A stretch of DNA of 64,000 nt from Methanococcoides burtonii DSM 6242 (GCF_000013725.1 NC_007955.1:1643579-1707578); one strand, 5' to 3'. Shown: positions 8,081 to 17,884, counted from the first letter of the stretch. Program-made: numbers and translations. The notes: a model not told the origin generated them from the sequence alone.

Positions 8081-9736
8081 ATGGATTCTCTAAAGGCATT
8101 CAATGCAATGGAAATGAATCCGAAGGACTATGCACGGAAAATTGCAGCTCCAGTAGTATCTTTTGGATTCATATTCGCAATTGTAGCTTATGTGTTGTTG
8201 CCTGACCTTTTCACAGGGAACACAAAGATGCTTCCGGCACTTATCCCTGTGATCTGTATAATTTTTGTGTTCTATTATCCATTCTCCATACTTGGAGGGA
8301 AAGCTGCTCAAATAGACAATAATATGCACTATTACATCACGCACATGGGCGTCATTTCAACTGCAGAAACACCAAGACTTGATATAATCAAGATCGTTTC
8401 CCAGAATGAGAGTTATGGATTTCTTGCAAAGGAAAGTGAAAAGATATATGATCTGGTCACGGTATGGAACATGAGCTTGTCTGATGCATGCCGTTTTACA
8501 TCAAAAAGAACACCATCTATCCTTTATGAGGACTTCCTTGACAGGTTTGCCCACGGACTTCAATCAGGAGAAGATATAAAATCATTCCTTAAAGCCGAAC
8601 AGAACGTGGTAATGAATGAATACGAATCAATGTATGACAGCGCCCTCTACGCTATAGAAGTTATCAAAGAGCTGTTCATATCACTTATCATGGCGTTGAT
8701 CTTTCTCGCGTCCTTTGCGATCATCATGCCGGTCATAACCGGAATGGATGCAATGTTGCTCATGTCAGTGGTTGTTGTCGTTTTTATTGTCACTGATCTG
8801 GTAATGATAACATTTACAAAATCAAAAGTGCCAAAGGATCCTATCTGGCAACAGACTAAAATATTGACAAAATCGAAGATCAAACTATATCAGTCGATCC
8901 CGATATCATTTGCAGGATGTATTATTGCAGCTATTGCAGTAATCTTATATGGAAAACTAGAACTGGCAATCGCTGTTGCCGTGGTAATAACACCTCTTTT
9001 CTATATCGGCCATGTTGCATCCAGTATAGAAAAGAATATCAAAAGGAAAGATGAAAACTATCCTTCCCTTATACGTTCTCTCGGAAGTTCCGCAGGTGCA
9101 AGAGGCGGACTTATAGATGAAGCACTCAAATCCCTGCAAATACATGATTTTGGTCCTCTCACAAAAGATGTGAACGCATTATACAAAAGATTGAATACCC
9201 GTGTGGACAAAACGAAATCATGGAATTTCTTTGCAGCTAATACAGGAAGCAATCTTATCCAGCGTTTCAGTGCCATGTTCGTTGAAGCTACTAACCTCGG
9301 CGGACAACCGGAGGTGATCGGGGATATGATAGCTAACAACTTCCACCGCATTGTGAATCTGAGAAAAAAGAGATACCAGTCCGCATCAAGTCTTGTAGGA
9401 GTGCTTTATGGACTCACGGGCGGTATAGGATTCACATTGTACATTTCGATCGGAGTTGTCGATCTGATGCAAGACATGTTCACAACGGTCACCATGCCGG
9501 AAGGCATGGGAATGGGGTTGATCCTGAACACAGAGATAGGTAATATAGAGGTACTTTCAGCAATGATATTGCTCATAATGGTCGCACATTCATTAATGTC
9601 AGCCCTCCTCATACGCTTTGTTGATGGAGGACACGTTTTAAGGTCCACAACGGACTTCGTGATAATGGTCTGGATATCATCGATCAGTGCAGTCTTTACA
9701 ACTTCAGGAGTGGCAACCTTGCTAGGAACTTCCTGA
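8081..9736 (+). CDS. arlJ: Archaellum membrane platform protein ArlJ
   Basis: Polytopic membrane protein forming the platform on which the archaellum filament is assembled, related to TadC/PilC. The 551 residues contain clear hydrophobic helices near 28-60, 200-245, 280-315, 430-460 and 490-545. Two cytoplasmic domains carry the conserved LGSSAGARGGLIDEALKSL stretch near residue 337. It is the last gene of the operon, and a hairpin terminator lies 22 bases after the stop. No prepilin peptidase (arlK) or archaellin gene follows. Confidence 0.93.
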   Translation: MDSLKAFNAMEMNPKDYARKIAAPVVSFGFIFAIVAYVLLPDLFTGNTKMLPALIPVICIIFVFYYPFSILGGKAAQIDNNMHYYITHMGVISTAETPRLDIIKIVSQNESYGFLAKESEKIYDLVTVWNMSLSDACRFTSKRTPSILYEDFLDRFAHGLQSGEDIKSFLKAEQNVVMNEYESMYDSALYAIEVIKELFISLIMALIFLASFAIIMPVITGMDAMLLMSVVVVVFIVTDLVMITFTKSKVPKDPIWQQTKILTKSKIKLYQSIPISFAGCIIAAIAVILYGKLELAIAVAVVITPLFYIGHVASSIEKNIKRKDENYPSLIRSLGSSAGARGGLIDEALKSLQIHDFGPLTKDVNALYKRLNTRVDKTKSWNFFAANTGSNLIQRFSAMFVEATNLGGQPEVIGDMIANNFHRIVNLRKKRYQSASSLVGVLYGLTGGIGFTLYISIGVVDLMQDMFTTVTMPEGMGMGLILNTEIGNIEVLSAMILLIMVAHSLMSALLIRFVDGGHVLRSTTDFVIMVWISSISAVFTTSGVATLLGTS

Positions 9737-9757
9737 AAGAATAATTTAAAGATAAAG

Positions 9758-9795
9758 AACCCCTGAAGATAGGGGGTTAAATTCTATTTTTTTAG
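9758..9795 (+). terminator. Hairpin terminator after arlJ
   Basis: The stem AACCCC (9758-9763) pairs with GGGGTT (9773-9778) around a nine-base loop and is followed by a run of seven T (9787-9793). It closes the archaellum operon at its convergent junction with the minus-strand dehydrogenase gene, whose stop codon lies inside the T run. Confidence 0.7.
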
Positions 9796-10799
9796 AGATT
9801 ATTCCGAACGTGATCAGCTATCACTTTACCTACATCAGAAGTATTGGAACTACCACCAAGGTCAGGAGTTGTCATGTTCTCCTTTATGCTGGAACTTACC
9901 GCATTCTCTACCAGAACCGCTTCTCTTTCGTAGCCCATCCATTCAAGCATCATCTTCATACTAAGGATAGCTGCAATTGGATCTGCAATGCCTTTACCCG
10001 CAATATCCGGAGCACTGCCATGTACCGGTTCAAAGAAAGCATATTTGTCGCCGATATTAGCACTGGGCACAAGCCCAAGGCTACCGACAAGAGCTGCCGA
10101 CATGTCACTGAGTATGTCACCAAAAAGGTTTGTGGTCACCACCACATCATATCTTTCCGGATATGACATCAGACTATATGCCATTGCATCCACAAGCATA
10201 TCACTGTACTCTACTCCCTCAGAAGCAGCAACCTCCCGGCAAACACCAAGGAAAAGAGTATCGGATTTCAAAACATTGGATTTGTGTACGATGGTAACCT
10301 GATTCTTTCTCTCTTTTGCCAGCTTACAGGCACTTCTTGCAATACGCTCAGACCCTTTACGTGACACGACCCGTTTTGTATATGCAACATCATCGTGGAT
10401 CTCTTCGATGGAAGAATACATCCCTTCGGTGTTCTCTCTCACGATAACAAGATCAAAATCATTCTTTCCTGTCACACCGATAAGCCCGGGAAGCGGTTTT
10501 ATCGGGCGGATATTAGCATACATATCAAGTTCTTTACGAATGGTAAGAAGAACACTTTTGTAATTCGGGTCAGGAGGAGTGGTGATCGCACCGAACAGAA
10601 CACAATCACAGCTCTTCAGTATTTCCAGATCGTTCTCATTAATGGCAACGCCGCATTTTTCCCATTTACCATATCCAAGTTCAAGCGGGACCTTTTCAAT
10701 GGGAAGGGCAAGCGCATCAAGAACCTATACTGCCGCAGGAATTACCTCTTTGCCGATACCATCGCCTTCAACTATCGCAACCCTCATTTTTTTAACCAT
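9792..10799 (-). CDS. aksF: Homoisocitrate/3-isopropylmalate dehydrogenase with in-frame TAG
   Basis: NAD-dependent beta-decarboxylating dehydrogenase. The full 335-codon gene is recovered only by reading through one TAG (complement of 10725-10727), codon 25 from ATG 10799. Before it the frame encodes VAIVEGDGIGKEVIPAAV; after it VLDALALPIEKVPLELGYG and the rest of a normal protein. The substrate-binding segment FGAITTPPDPNYKS resembles AksF of coenzyme B synthesis more than LeuB as I recall them. The usual YANIRP, VIRENTEG-type, FGDILSD and EPVHGSAPDIAGKG motifs are all intact. An annotation starting at the internal ATG 10523 would lose the first 92 codons, including the nucleotide-binding start. 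TAG could be read as pyrrolysine, or be a recent nonsense mutation. A second possible start is ATG 10787. Confidence 0.85.
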
Positions 10800-10803
10800 A
10801 AGA

Positions 10804-11664
10804 TCATGCCCTTTTCTTTACAATATCAAGTGCCAGATCCCTTACAGCTTCTGAAACGAAATACTCCGAAGCACCCCAGTGGACCACTGCCCCTTCCACA
10901 TCATTGATGGTGACCCTGCCTGACTTTTCCGAACGGCAACACCTGGTTATGAAAGGCTTTGTCGGTTTGAAAATGTCAGACTTGAAAGGACAGATGTTGA
11001 CCATTGAATAGCTGATATCAGGAAAACGCGTCTCAAACAGTTTTTTCGATATCTCACAACCAACAAGCAATACCCCATCTTCCATTACAGTATCGCAATC
11101 AAGGAACTTGCCCTTCAGACCGGAACATGAGCAGGGGAACACAGTGTTCTCACCCTCGAACTGCGAAAGGTCAATGACATTCTCGGTAAAACGAACTCCA
11201 AGATCCCCGAAAATGCCACTCGTTTCGAGCCGTCTTACAACGTGGGAAAGCCACGAAGGGACCGGGGGGATCACATCGACTATCTCAATCTCAACTACCT
11301 CAGATAATGACGGGGAGTGGACAAAGGTCACGTGATTATCAACACCTGTGAAGATCACAGTGTTCACATCGCCTTTGCACAATTCCATTGCTGTATCGAT
11401 AAGAAGTGTCCTGTCCTTTATGTTCAGTTGCAATTCATATTTTATGACCTGTTCCTTCGAAGATATAAGCTCAATGCTCTCAATTTCACGTAGAAGGTCA
11501 GTTCCTTTCTTATTCACATGATAAACGGAATATTCGATCTCGGACTCACTTATTTTATCTTCAACTATCATGTAGTCCGAAAGGAAATAGATAATATCCT
11601 CGTGCACTTCATCAGGGGATATCCCCGTCACACCGACACACTTGTACTCATCAGGAAATATCAT
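10804..11664 (-). CDS. Conserved protein of unknown function between hacB and aksF
   Basis: I do not recognise a characterised family for this 286-residue protein. It has no signal peptide or membrane helix. The C-terminal half is cysteine-rich, with a CSC pair, single Cys in DCD and GCE contexts, NICPF, and a CC pair, which suggests metal or Fe-S binding. It is wedged between two coenzyme B-pathway-like genes, beginning immediately after the upstream gene's stop and ending 4 bases before aksF, so all three are likely co-transcribed. A role in assembling or supplying the aconitase-type Fe-S enzyme, or another step of the same pathway, is an inference from position alone. Confidence 0.7.
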   Translation of the reverse strand: MIFPDEYKCVGVTGISPDEVHEDIIYFLSDYMIVEDKISESEIEYSVYHVNKKGTDLLREIESIELISSKEQVIKYELQLNIKDRTLLIDTAMELCKGDVNTVIFTGVDNHVTFVHSPSLSEVVEIEIVDVIPPVPSWLSHVVRRLETSGIFGDLGVRFTENVIDLSQFEGENTVFPCSCSGLKGKFLDCDTVMEDGVLLVGCEISKKLFETRFPDISYSMVNICPFKSDIFKPTKPFITRCCRSEKSGRVTINDVEGAVVHWGASEYFVSEAVRDLALDIVKKRA

Positions 11665-12156
11665 TTATTGGTCCTTTTTCTGCATAGCCTTCCTGTGTTC
11701 AACAAGGCCGCCATCTGTCAATATCTCAAGAAGGAAATCAGGAAGCTTGTTGCCTTTGAATACTTTACCGTTAATGGTCACCAGGCCTTCCTGCAGATCG
11801 ACCTCAACAGTATCACCTTCATTGCACTCAATATCAGCTTCCATGAGAGGAAGTCCTACATTGATAGCATTACGGAAGAAGATACGCCCAAAAAATTTAG
11901 CGATAACACAAGAAACGCCTGCATATTTTAAAGCAAGAGCTGCCTGTTCCCTTGAAGACCCACAACCAAAGTTGCTTCCCCCAACGACCACATCGCCTTT
12001 ATGGACCTTCTTCGAAAAATCAGGATCTATGCCCTCCATCGCATGATCAGCGAAAACCTGCATATCAGTTGTCCTGAGATATTTACCAGGGATAATGACA
12101 TCAGTGTCGACATCATCGCCGAATACCCAAGCTTTTCCTTTAATTTTACTTTCCAA
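11665..12156 (-). CDS. hacB: Homoaconitase / isopropylmalate isomerase small subunit
   Basis: Small (swivel-domain) subunit of an aconitase-type hydro-lyase of about 163 residues. It has [20 protein letters not shown] near the N-terminus, the [14 protein letters not shown] phosphate-binding loop, and [12 protein letters not shown]. The YLRT loop is the form known from methanogen homoaconitase small subunits, whereas isopropylmalate isomerases usually carry YLVY or similar. This supports a coenzyme B role (2-oxoacid chain elongation), though other parts look LeuD-like. A GTG at 12165 lies inside the SD sequence AGGTGA, so TTG at 12156, six bases after it, is the better start. The large subunit is not in the window. 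Confidence 0.85.
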   Translation of the reverse strand: MESKIKGKAWVFGDDVDTDVIIPGKYLRTTDMQVFADHAMEGIDPDFSKKVHKGDVVVGGSNFGCGSSREQAALALKYAGVSCVIAKFFGRIFFRNAINVGLPLMEADIECNEGDTVEVDLQEGLVTINGKVFKGNKLPDFLLEILTDGGLVEHRKAMQKKDQ

Positions 12157-12234
12157 TGTTGTCACCTGAAGAGTAGGTTTTACACAATGATATTAGTAAG
12201 TAGCGGAAAAAAAGAAAATTGAATGGAAATGTGA

Positions 12235-14709
12235 TCAGATGTTGATCACATCGCCCTCAAGAACAGCCTTTTCGGAGACAGTGATCTGTACTGAAGTATT
12301 CTCATAACTTATTGTATAAGGCTCAACTGCCCTTACAACAAAATTAGTCTCACCTTCAATAGGACCTGTCATAGAATATGGGACCACGAACTCGAAACTA
12401 CCATCGGAGATCATTGTCTGGGAATAAGAAAACGACCTCATTTGAGGAGTTTGTATAGTTGTGCTAAGCGTAATCTTCTCGTCTGCAGGAGCATTACCCC
12501 TTATCGTAGCACCTTTTACATATTCGAATACCTTTACATAACCAGTATCTTCAACAGGAATTGAGCCACCATGCCGAACATTATAGACATACTTATACCA
12601 AGTTTCGTCCGTTGCTGCTGAAGGCGATTCATAGACCATACGATATTGTTCAAGACTATCACCATCGAAAAGGTGAAGTCTTGCTTCCATAGTGTTAAAA
12701 TAACGTTCATTCGGTGCAATCCTATCGCCCTCATTAGTCTGTGCCAAGAAGAAATAATCGTTGGTATCAAGGGTCCATAGAGCCATTGCGTAGAACTTAC
12801 CGGTTGCCATTTCCACGTCGGTCACAACATACCTAGCACCCGATTTATCAGGATCAGGATGTACCGCTTCAAGGACAGCAGTTGCTTCTTCTTCTGATTG
12901 GGCAGTGAAGAAAGTAGAGGCTCCTGGCCTGTTCTCTTCCTCAATGCTGAAAGAACGACCACCGATTCCCTGCTGGAAAGGATTTGCATTAGGAATCCTG
13001 TGTCCAATGATCTCTATCCAATGACCATAATCCCACCATGACATCACACCGTATGATTCTTCAGGATACTGGTAAGACTCACCTGACACAGGGACATCAT
13101 AATTTTCATAGTAGTCAAGTCCCGGATCAGGTGTATTGTTGCGAAGCCATAGAGTTGCATCGATCCAGTAACCATTAGGCCCACTTACACCTTGTGCCTG
13201 CTGTACCGCCATACCATAACTTGGATATGCGAGTGCCCCTACGATCAGGATGAGACTCAAAATATGAATTGGTTTTACATTTTCCATAAAGGATGTGTAT
13301 GTTGTAACTGATTTTTTCCGAGTCCTGACATCATCCTGAAGTTTGCTCCATCCTGCAAGATCAAGTAATTTAATTCCCAGATATGCAGAGAGGATTGCAG
13401 CATTTATGGAATAATAATATGCAAAACGATTCTGCTGAAGCATAGCCCAGATGATCATTACAGTCCATACAATGAGAAATGTCTTTTCCTGAGAGTTCTT
13501 TTTGGTAGCTTCATACGCGAACAGTGCAAGAGCTATAAATGATACGTAGCCAAACAATGCAAAGTTATACCAGAGTGGTGCAAGTGTGAAAACACCACCT
13601 CTGCTCAGAAGAGGAGCGGCTTCTGCAATCGACAGACCGCCACCTGTCCTCATGAAATAACTGAAAACACTTATGATCAGGTCATATGCTGAAGGAAGTG
13701 CAATTTTGGATATTAATACAACCGCAACAAAAGAAACGATGAGAGAACCAGGATAGTAATATTTATTAAAGCCACGACGGTTCATTTCAATAGAAACCAA
13801 AGTCATTATCGGGAAAGCAAACAATCCTGCGAGTAGAGCCTTTAAATGTAGTGCTTTTGTACCACCGAGATAAGGGGTCATCGCAACCATTATAAGTGCA
13901 ACAGCAAAAATGATCATTCCGCCAATTGCCATATAATCGGTCTTTTTGCCATGCATATGGTCCAGAATATGTTGTACCGTTACATACACCCCAATTATCA
14001 AACTGAAGAACAGTGCCCCCTTCCATGCCAGAGTATATGCACCAAGGGATATACCGGCAAGAATGAAATATGGAAGAGATGATCTAAGAGAGGAGAACTT
14101 ACCATTTTTAAGACCCTCAAATGAAATATCATGGTCTCTTGCAGTCTTAACCGCCATTATCAGGAACATAGCTGTTACCGTACTGAGCAAGGTCTCAGCA
14201 ATGTGGTGATCATTAAAACCGATCATTGATCGGGAAAGGAACTGACCAGAAGATACTGATACAAAGAAAGCAGCTAGCAGACCTGCTCTGCGATCAAATA
14301 GCCACTTACCTATATAGTATGCAGGGATCACTACAAGTGCAGCAAGAACCACAGGGAAATAAGCACAAACTGTATAGATCAGGTCTTGACTGGGATTCCC
14401 AAAACCAATTAACCAGATGATGGTCGCTAGGAACATATCGTATAATGGTGCAAAAACCTGCCCTGTCCCCATAGGATAATTTGTATACGCATCGAACCAG
14501 AGCATGTGCGGATAATTGTGCACAATTGATTCAACGTTCCTTAAGTGATACCATGGATCATTTCCCCCAAATCTAACAAACTCACTTGAAATAAAGACTC
14601 CCGCTTTTGGAATGGTCCTAAGATCAAATGCGATCAAAAATGATATGACCACTCCTACAAAATAGGGGAGGCTTCCTTTGACATCCCAATTTTTCTTTTC
14701 TTCCGCCAT
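12235..14709 (-). CDS. aglB: Oligosaccharyltransferase AglB (STT3 family)
   Basis: Transfers lipid-linked glycans to Asn in N-glycosylation sequons on the outer membrane face. The 824-residue protein has about 13 hydrophobic helices over residues 1-490 and then a soluble domain. The N-terminal acidic motif is FGGNDPWYHL (near residue 47), a second acidic site is in MIGFNDHHIAE (near 165), and the catalytic WWDYG motif lies in SWWDYGHWIE near residue 556. An Ig-like C-terminal domain follows. It is divergent from asnB and the glycan region, which supplies its likely donor sugars. An AT-rich promoter (CTTATAAATTTATAA on the complement, about 14740-14755) lies just upstream. Confidence 0.95.
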   Translation of the reverse strand: MAEEKKNWDVKGSLPYFVGVVISFLIAFDLRTIPKAGVFISSEFVRFGGNDPWYHLRNVESIVHNYPHMLWFDAYTNYPMGTGQVFAPLYDMFLATIIWLIGFGNPSQDLIYTVCAYFPVVLAALVVIPAYYIGKWLFDRRAGLLAAFFVSVSSGQFLSRSMIGFNDHHIAETLLSTVTAMFLIMAVKTARDHDISFEGLKNGKFSSLRSSLPYFILAGISLGAYTLAWKGALFFSLIIGVYVTVQHILDHMHGKKTDYMAIGGMIIFAVALIMVAMTPYLGGTKALHLKALLAGLFAFPIMTLVSIEMNRRGFNKYYYPGSLIVSFVAVVLISKIALPSAYDLIISVFSYFMRTGGGLSIAEAAPLLSRGGVFTLAPLWYNFALFGYVSFIALALFAYEATKKNSQEKTFLIVWTVMIIWAMLQQNRFAYYYSINAAILSAYLGIKLLDLAGWSKLQDDVRTRKKSVTTYTSFMENVKPIHILSLILIVGALAYPSYGMAVQQAQGVSGPNGYWIDATLWLRNNTPDPGLDYYENYDVPVSGESYQYPEESYGVMSWWDYGHWIEIIGHRIPNANPFQQGIGGRSFSIEEENRPGASTFFTAQSEEEATAVLEAVHPDPDKSGARYVVTDVEMATGKFYAMALWTLDTNDYFFLAQTNEGDRIAPNERYFNTMEARLHLFDGDSLEQYRMVYESPSAATDETWYKYVYNVRHGGSIPVEDTGYVKVFEYVKGATIRGNAPADEKITLSTTIQTPQMRSFSYSQTMISDGSFEFVVPYSMTGPIEGETNFVVRAVEPYTISYENTSVQITVSEKAVLEGDVINI

Positions 14710-14881
14710 GACTTCAACTCTTCAACAATTGACCTGCATTATAAATTTATAAGATAGTAAGTATGATATCATATAAGTATTGTGAGAACAGATAAAGGAA
14801 GAAATCATATAAAATTTATTGATGGTCAAGTAAATAATAATACAGGAACAATTTAATTACAACACTGGAGAGATCTATTAA

Positions 14882-16786
14882 TTGTGTGGAATATGCGGAT
14901 ATGCAGGCTTTGATGATGAAGACCTCCTTGGAAAAATGTGTGATGCTATCGTTCATCGTGGTCCTGATGATAGTGGCTCATTTACGGATAAGGGGATTGG
15001 TCTTGGACATCGCCGATTGAGCATCATTGATCTTGAAGGCGGACATCAACCGGTATGCAATGAAGATGGAACTATCTATGTTGTATATAACGGGGAGATC
15101 TATAATTTTCTGAGCTTAAGGGATGAGCTTGAAAAACGAGGTCATCGTTTTCAGACATCATCAGATACCGAGGTAATTGTTCACCTTTATGAAGAATATG
15201 GGAAGGACCTTGTCCATCATCTTCGAGGTATGTTCGCTTTTGCATTGTGGGATTCAAACACCAGGACACTATTGCTTGCCCGCGACCGACTTGGGGTCAA
15301 GCCACTCTATTACACCACCATAGACAACAGATTGTTATTTGCATCCGAAATAAAGTCGATAGTTCAGTATAGCGGTTATGAAAAAGCCGTTGATATAGGA
15401 ACCTTACACGATTATTTGACATTCCGCCATGCTCTTGGAACCGAAACGATGTTTGCCGGAATTAAGAAATTGTTGCCGGGACATGTAATGACATATCGGG
15501 AAGGTGAAGTAAATATTTCAGAGTACTGGGATGTACCACTAGTAACTGTTGGAAATGAAAGTGAGGACTTTTACATTAAAAAGACACGTCTTTTGCTGGA
15601 AGAGTCTGTTAAAATGCGACTTATGAGCGAAGTGCCCCTTGGAATTTATCTTTCCGGCGGGATAGATTCGGGAATAGTTACCGGACTAATGAGCAAGATG
15701 GTTGATGAACCTATTGAAACATTCTCTGTTGGGTTCGGGGAGCGGGGAGAGATAGGTGAGTTGAGCCAGGCTCAGGAAGCTGCAGACTTTTTTGGAACGA
15801 ACCATCATGAGATAATAGTAGATCAGGGTGCTTTCAAACAAAACCTCAAAGATATCATATGGCATAACGATGAGCCAATAGCAGACCCTTCTGCACTGGC
15901 AATGTTCCAGCTTTCGAAAATGGCAAGCAAACATGTGACCGTTGTGCTCAACGGAGCCGGCGGGGATGAGGTATTTGGAGGCTATATCAGCTATAAAGTG
16001 GGTCTTGCGAACCAAAAATACCATAAGATAGTTCCAAAGGTCATTAGACAGGGACTCGTTAGGCCTTTTGTGAATGCGATCTCTCCCCACCTTTCGAGCA
16101 AGATGTACGTTGGGATACAAAGTGCCACTCAGGAAGTGGAAGAGCATGGATTTCTTTTTACGAAATCTGTGTTCAGTGAAGAAGATAAGGAAGATATCTA
16201 CACAGATAAGATAAAAGATAAAATTCACCACAATACATTCGAGAAGGCAACTACAAGTTTATTCAGAGGAAAGAGGTATTCAGGAGCAATAGATGAGCGG
16301 AGCAGTGCTAAAAATACAGACCTTCTTTCAAAGATGATGTATGCGGATACAAAGTCATATCTTGTTGATCATATACTGCTTGAAACGGATAAGCTTACCA
16401 TGTCAAGCTCCATTGAAGCGAGAGTTCCTATCATAGACCATAAGGTCGTTGAATTTGCAGCCAGTATTCCTCAGGAATTGAAACTTCGTGGTATGACTGA
16501 GAAATATATATTGAAGAAAGTTGGTCAAGGCATGTTACCACCTGCTGCACAGAACCGGAAGAAACGACCATTCCGGATACCTATCGATACGTGGTTCAAA
16601 GACGAGCTTCACGAAATGTCACAGCAGGTGCTTGATGAGTCATCAATCGTGGAACAGGGATATTTCAGACCGGAAGTTGTCAAGGACATCATGAAAAAAC
16701 ATGAAAGAGCAGAATTGTTGTATAATCATCAGATGTATGCTTTGCTGGTGTTCGAGATGTGGCATGAAAGATTTATGAAGATGTGA
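14882..16786 (+). CDS. asnB: Asparagine synthetase-type glutamine amidotransferase
   Basis: Class II glutamine amidotransferase/asparagine synthetase of 634 residues. The start is TTG at 14882, fixed by the chemistry: the next codon gives Cys2, the nucleophile of the MCGICGY N-terminus. The glutaminase domain (1-210) contains HRGPDDSG and YNGEIYN. The synthetase domain has the PP-loop SGGIDSG near residue 259. SD-like GGAG lies upstream at about 14869. It heads the plus-strand glycan operon, and in such loci the AsnB family often amidates uronic acid sugars or cell-surface precursors rather than aspartate; which applies here is not resolvable by sequence. Confidence 0.88.
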   Translation: MCGICGYAGFDDEDLLGKMCDAIVHRGPDDSGSFTDKGIGLGHRRLSIIDLEGGHQPVCNEDGTIYVVYNGEIYNFLSLRDELEKRGHRFQTSSDTEVIVHLYEEYGKDLVHHLRGMFAFALWDSNTRTLLLARDRLGVKPLYYTTIDNRLLFASEIKSIVQYSGYEKAVDIGTLHDYLTFRHALGTETMFAGIKKLLPGHVMTYREGEVNISEYWDVPLVTVGNESEDFYIKKTRLLLEESVKMRLMSEVPLGIYLSGGIDSGIVTGLMSKMVDEPIETFSVGFGERGEIGELSQAQEAADFFGTNHHEIIVDQGAFKQNLKDIIWHNDEPIADPSALAMFQLSKMASKHVTVVLNGAGGDEVFGGYISYKVGLANQKYHKIVPKVIRQGLVRPFVNAISPHLSSKMYVGIQSATQEVEEHGFLFTKSVFSEEDKEDIYTDKIKDKIHHNTFEKATTSLFRGKRYSGAIDERSSAKNTDLLSKMMYADTKSYLVDHILLETDKLTMSSSIEARVPIIDHKVVEFAASIPQELKLRGMTEKYILKKVGQGMLPPAAQNRKKRPFRIPIDTWFKDELHEMSQQVLDESSIVEQGYFRPEVVKDIMKKHERAELLYNHQMYALLVFEMWHERFMKM

Positions 16787-16804
16787 GTGGGAGAGGCAGA
16801 AGAT

Positions 16805-17884
16805 ATGAAAATTTGTTTAATTGCAGATGCCATTTCTGTACATACTGTTCGCTGGGCAGAATATTTTGCACAGCAAGGGGATGAAGTACATCTAATTACG
16901 TATGAGTCGCCTATCCAGGATATAAGCGGAGTGACGATACATGCCATTAGATCGAGATTTGACAGTCTTTATCTTGCTTTCATACCAAGGCATCTGAAGA
17001 TATATTCACTTGTGAAGAGACTCAAGCCTGATATCGTTCATGCTCATTTTATATCGAAATTTGGATTCCATGCAGCATTTTTGAATTTCAGACCTGTGGT
17101 GATGAGTGCATGGGGAGATGATATACTGATCATCCCATATTGGTCAAAGGTATTATGGTATTTTACAAAGAAAAGTCTTAAGAGAGCGGATAAGATCTAT
17201 GCGGTTTCTGATGATATTGCACAAAAGATCATTTTCGATTTTGGAATATCCGCAGACCATGTTGAAGTAATTCCTTTCGGGGTGGATTCCAAACTATTTA
17301 GCCCAAATGAAAAAGAATGGCCTCATGAAAAAGTACAAGTTCTCTCGAACAGGAACTTTTATGAAGTATATAATATTGAGACATTGCTTCACGCCATACC
17401 TCTTGTTGTTGAAAAATATGAGAACATAAATTTCATAATAAAGGGCACTGGACCTCTTGAAAGTTCACTTAAGCAGCTTGCTAAAGATCTGAATATTGAG
17501 AAGTTCATCGATTTTGTTGGATGGATCGAATACAAAGAAATGCCTAAGTATTTGCATAAAGGCGATATTTACGTATCCACCGCCACATCAGATGGGACCC
17601 CGGTTTCTGTCCTTGAAGCCATGGCATGCAAAAAAGCCTGCATTGTAACTGATGTGGGCGGTGTTAAGGAGTGGATAGAAGATGGAATGAACGGTATCTT
17701 AATACCACCGCGAAACCCCGAGATCCTGGCAGAAAAGATATTGGACCTGGCAAGGTTCCCTGATGAAAGAGAACGATTGGGGAACCAGGCATACAAGGTC
17801 ATAGATGAGAGAGGAGATTGGTATCGCATTATGTCCTCTGTCAGACTAGATTATGAGAATATGGTCAAAGAACATGAACAATGA
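16805..17884 (+). CDS. Glycosyltransferase, GT4-type
   Basis: GT-B fold glycosyltransferase of 359 residues using a nucleotide-activated sugar. The N-terminal domain begins MKICLIADAISVHT. The C-terminal donor domain has VIPFGVDSKLF near residue 160 and the E-x7-E-like stretch GTPVSVLEAMACKKACIVT near residue 265. ATG 16805 follows GGGAGAGG at a good distance; an in-frame GTG at 16787 would add six residues. It lies 18 bases after asnB and overlaps the next gene by 11 bases, so this is an operon. Donor and acceptor are unknown. Confidence 0.9.
   Translation: MKICLIADAISVHTVRWAEYFAQQGDEVHLITYESPIQDISGVTIHAIRSRFDSLYLAFIPRHLKIYSLVKRLKPDIVHAHFISKFGFHAAFLNFRPVVMSAWGDDILIIPYWSKVLWYFTKKSLKRADKIYAVSDDIAQKIIFDFGISADHVEVIPFGVDSKLFSPNEKEWPHEKVQVLSNRNFYEVYNIETLLHAIPLVVEKYENINFIIKGTGPLESSLKQLAKDLNIEKFIDFVGWIEYKEMPKYLHKGDIYVSTATSDGTPVSVLEAMACKKACIVTDVGGVKEWIEDGMNGILIPPRNPEILAEKILDLARFPDERERLGNQAYKVIDERGDWYRIMSSVRLDYENMVKEHEQ

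Noticed and set aside
8647-9648. Several minus-strand ORFs across arlJ and other genes
   Set aside because: They have no family features and mirror the codon pattern of the real genes on the other strand.
9792-10523. Short dehydrogenase starting at internal ATG 10523
   Set aside because: It would lack the first 92 codons with the nucleotide-binding and substrate motifs. The upstream frame is clean apart from the one TAG, so the long gene is the better model.
10728-10799. Frameshift as the cause of the broken dehydrogenase
   Set aside because: Sequence before and after TAG is in the same frame and matches the family without gaps, so this is a codon substitution or recoding, not an indel.
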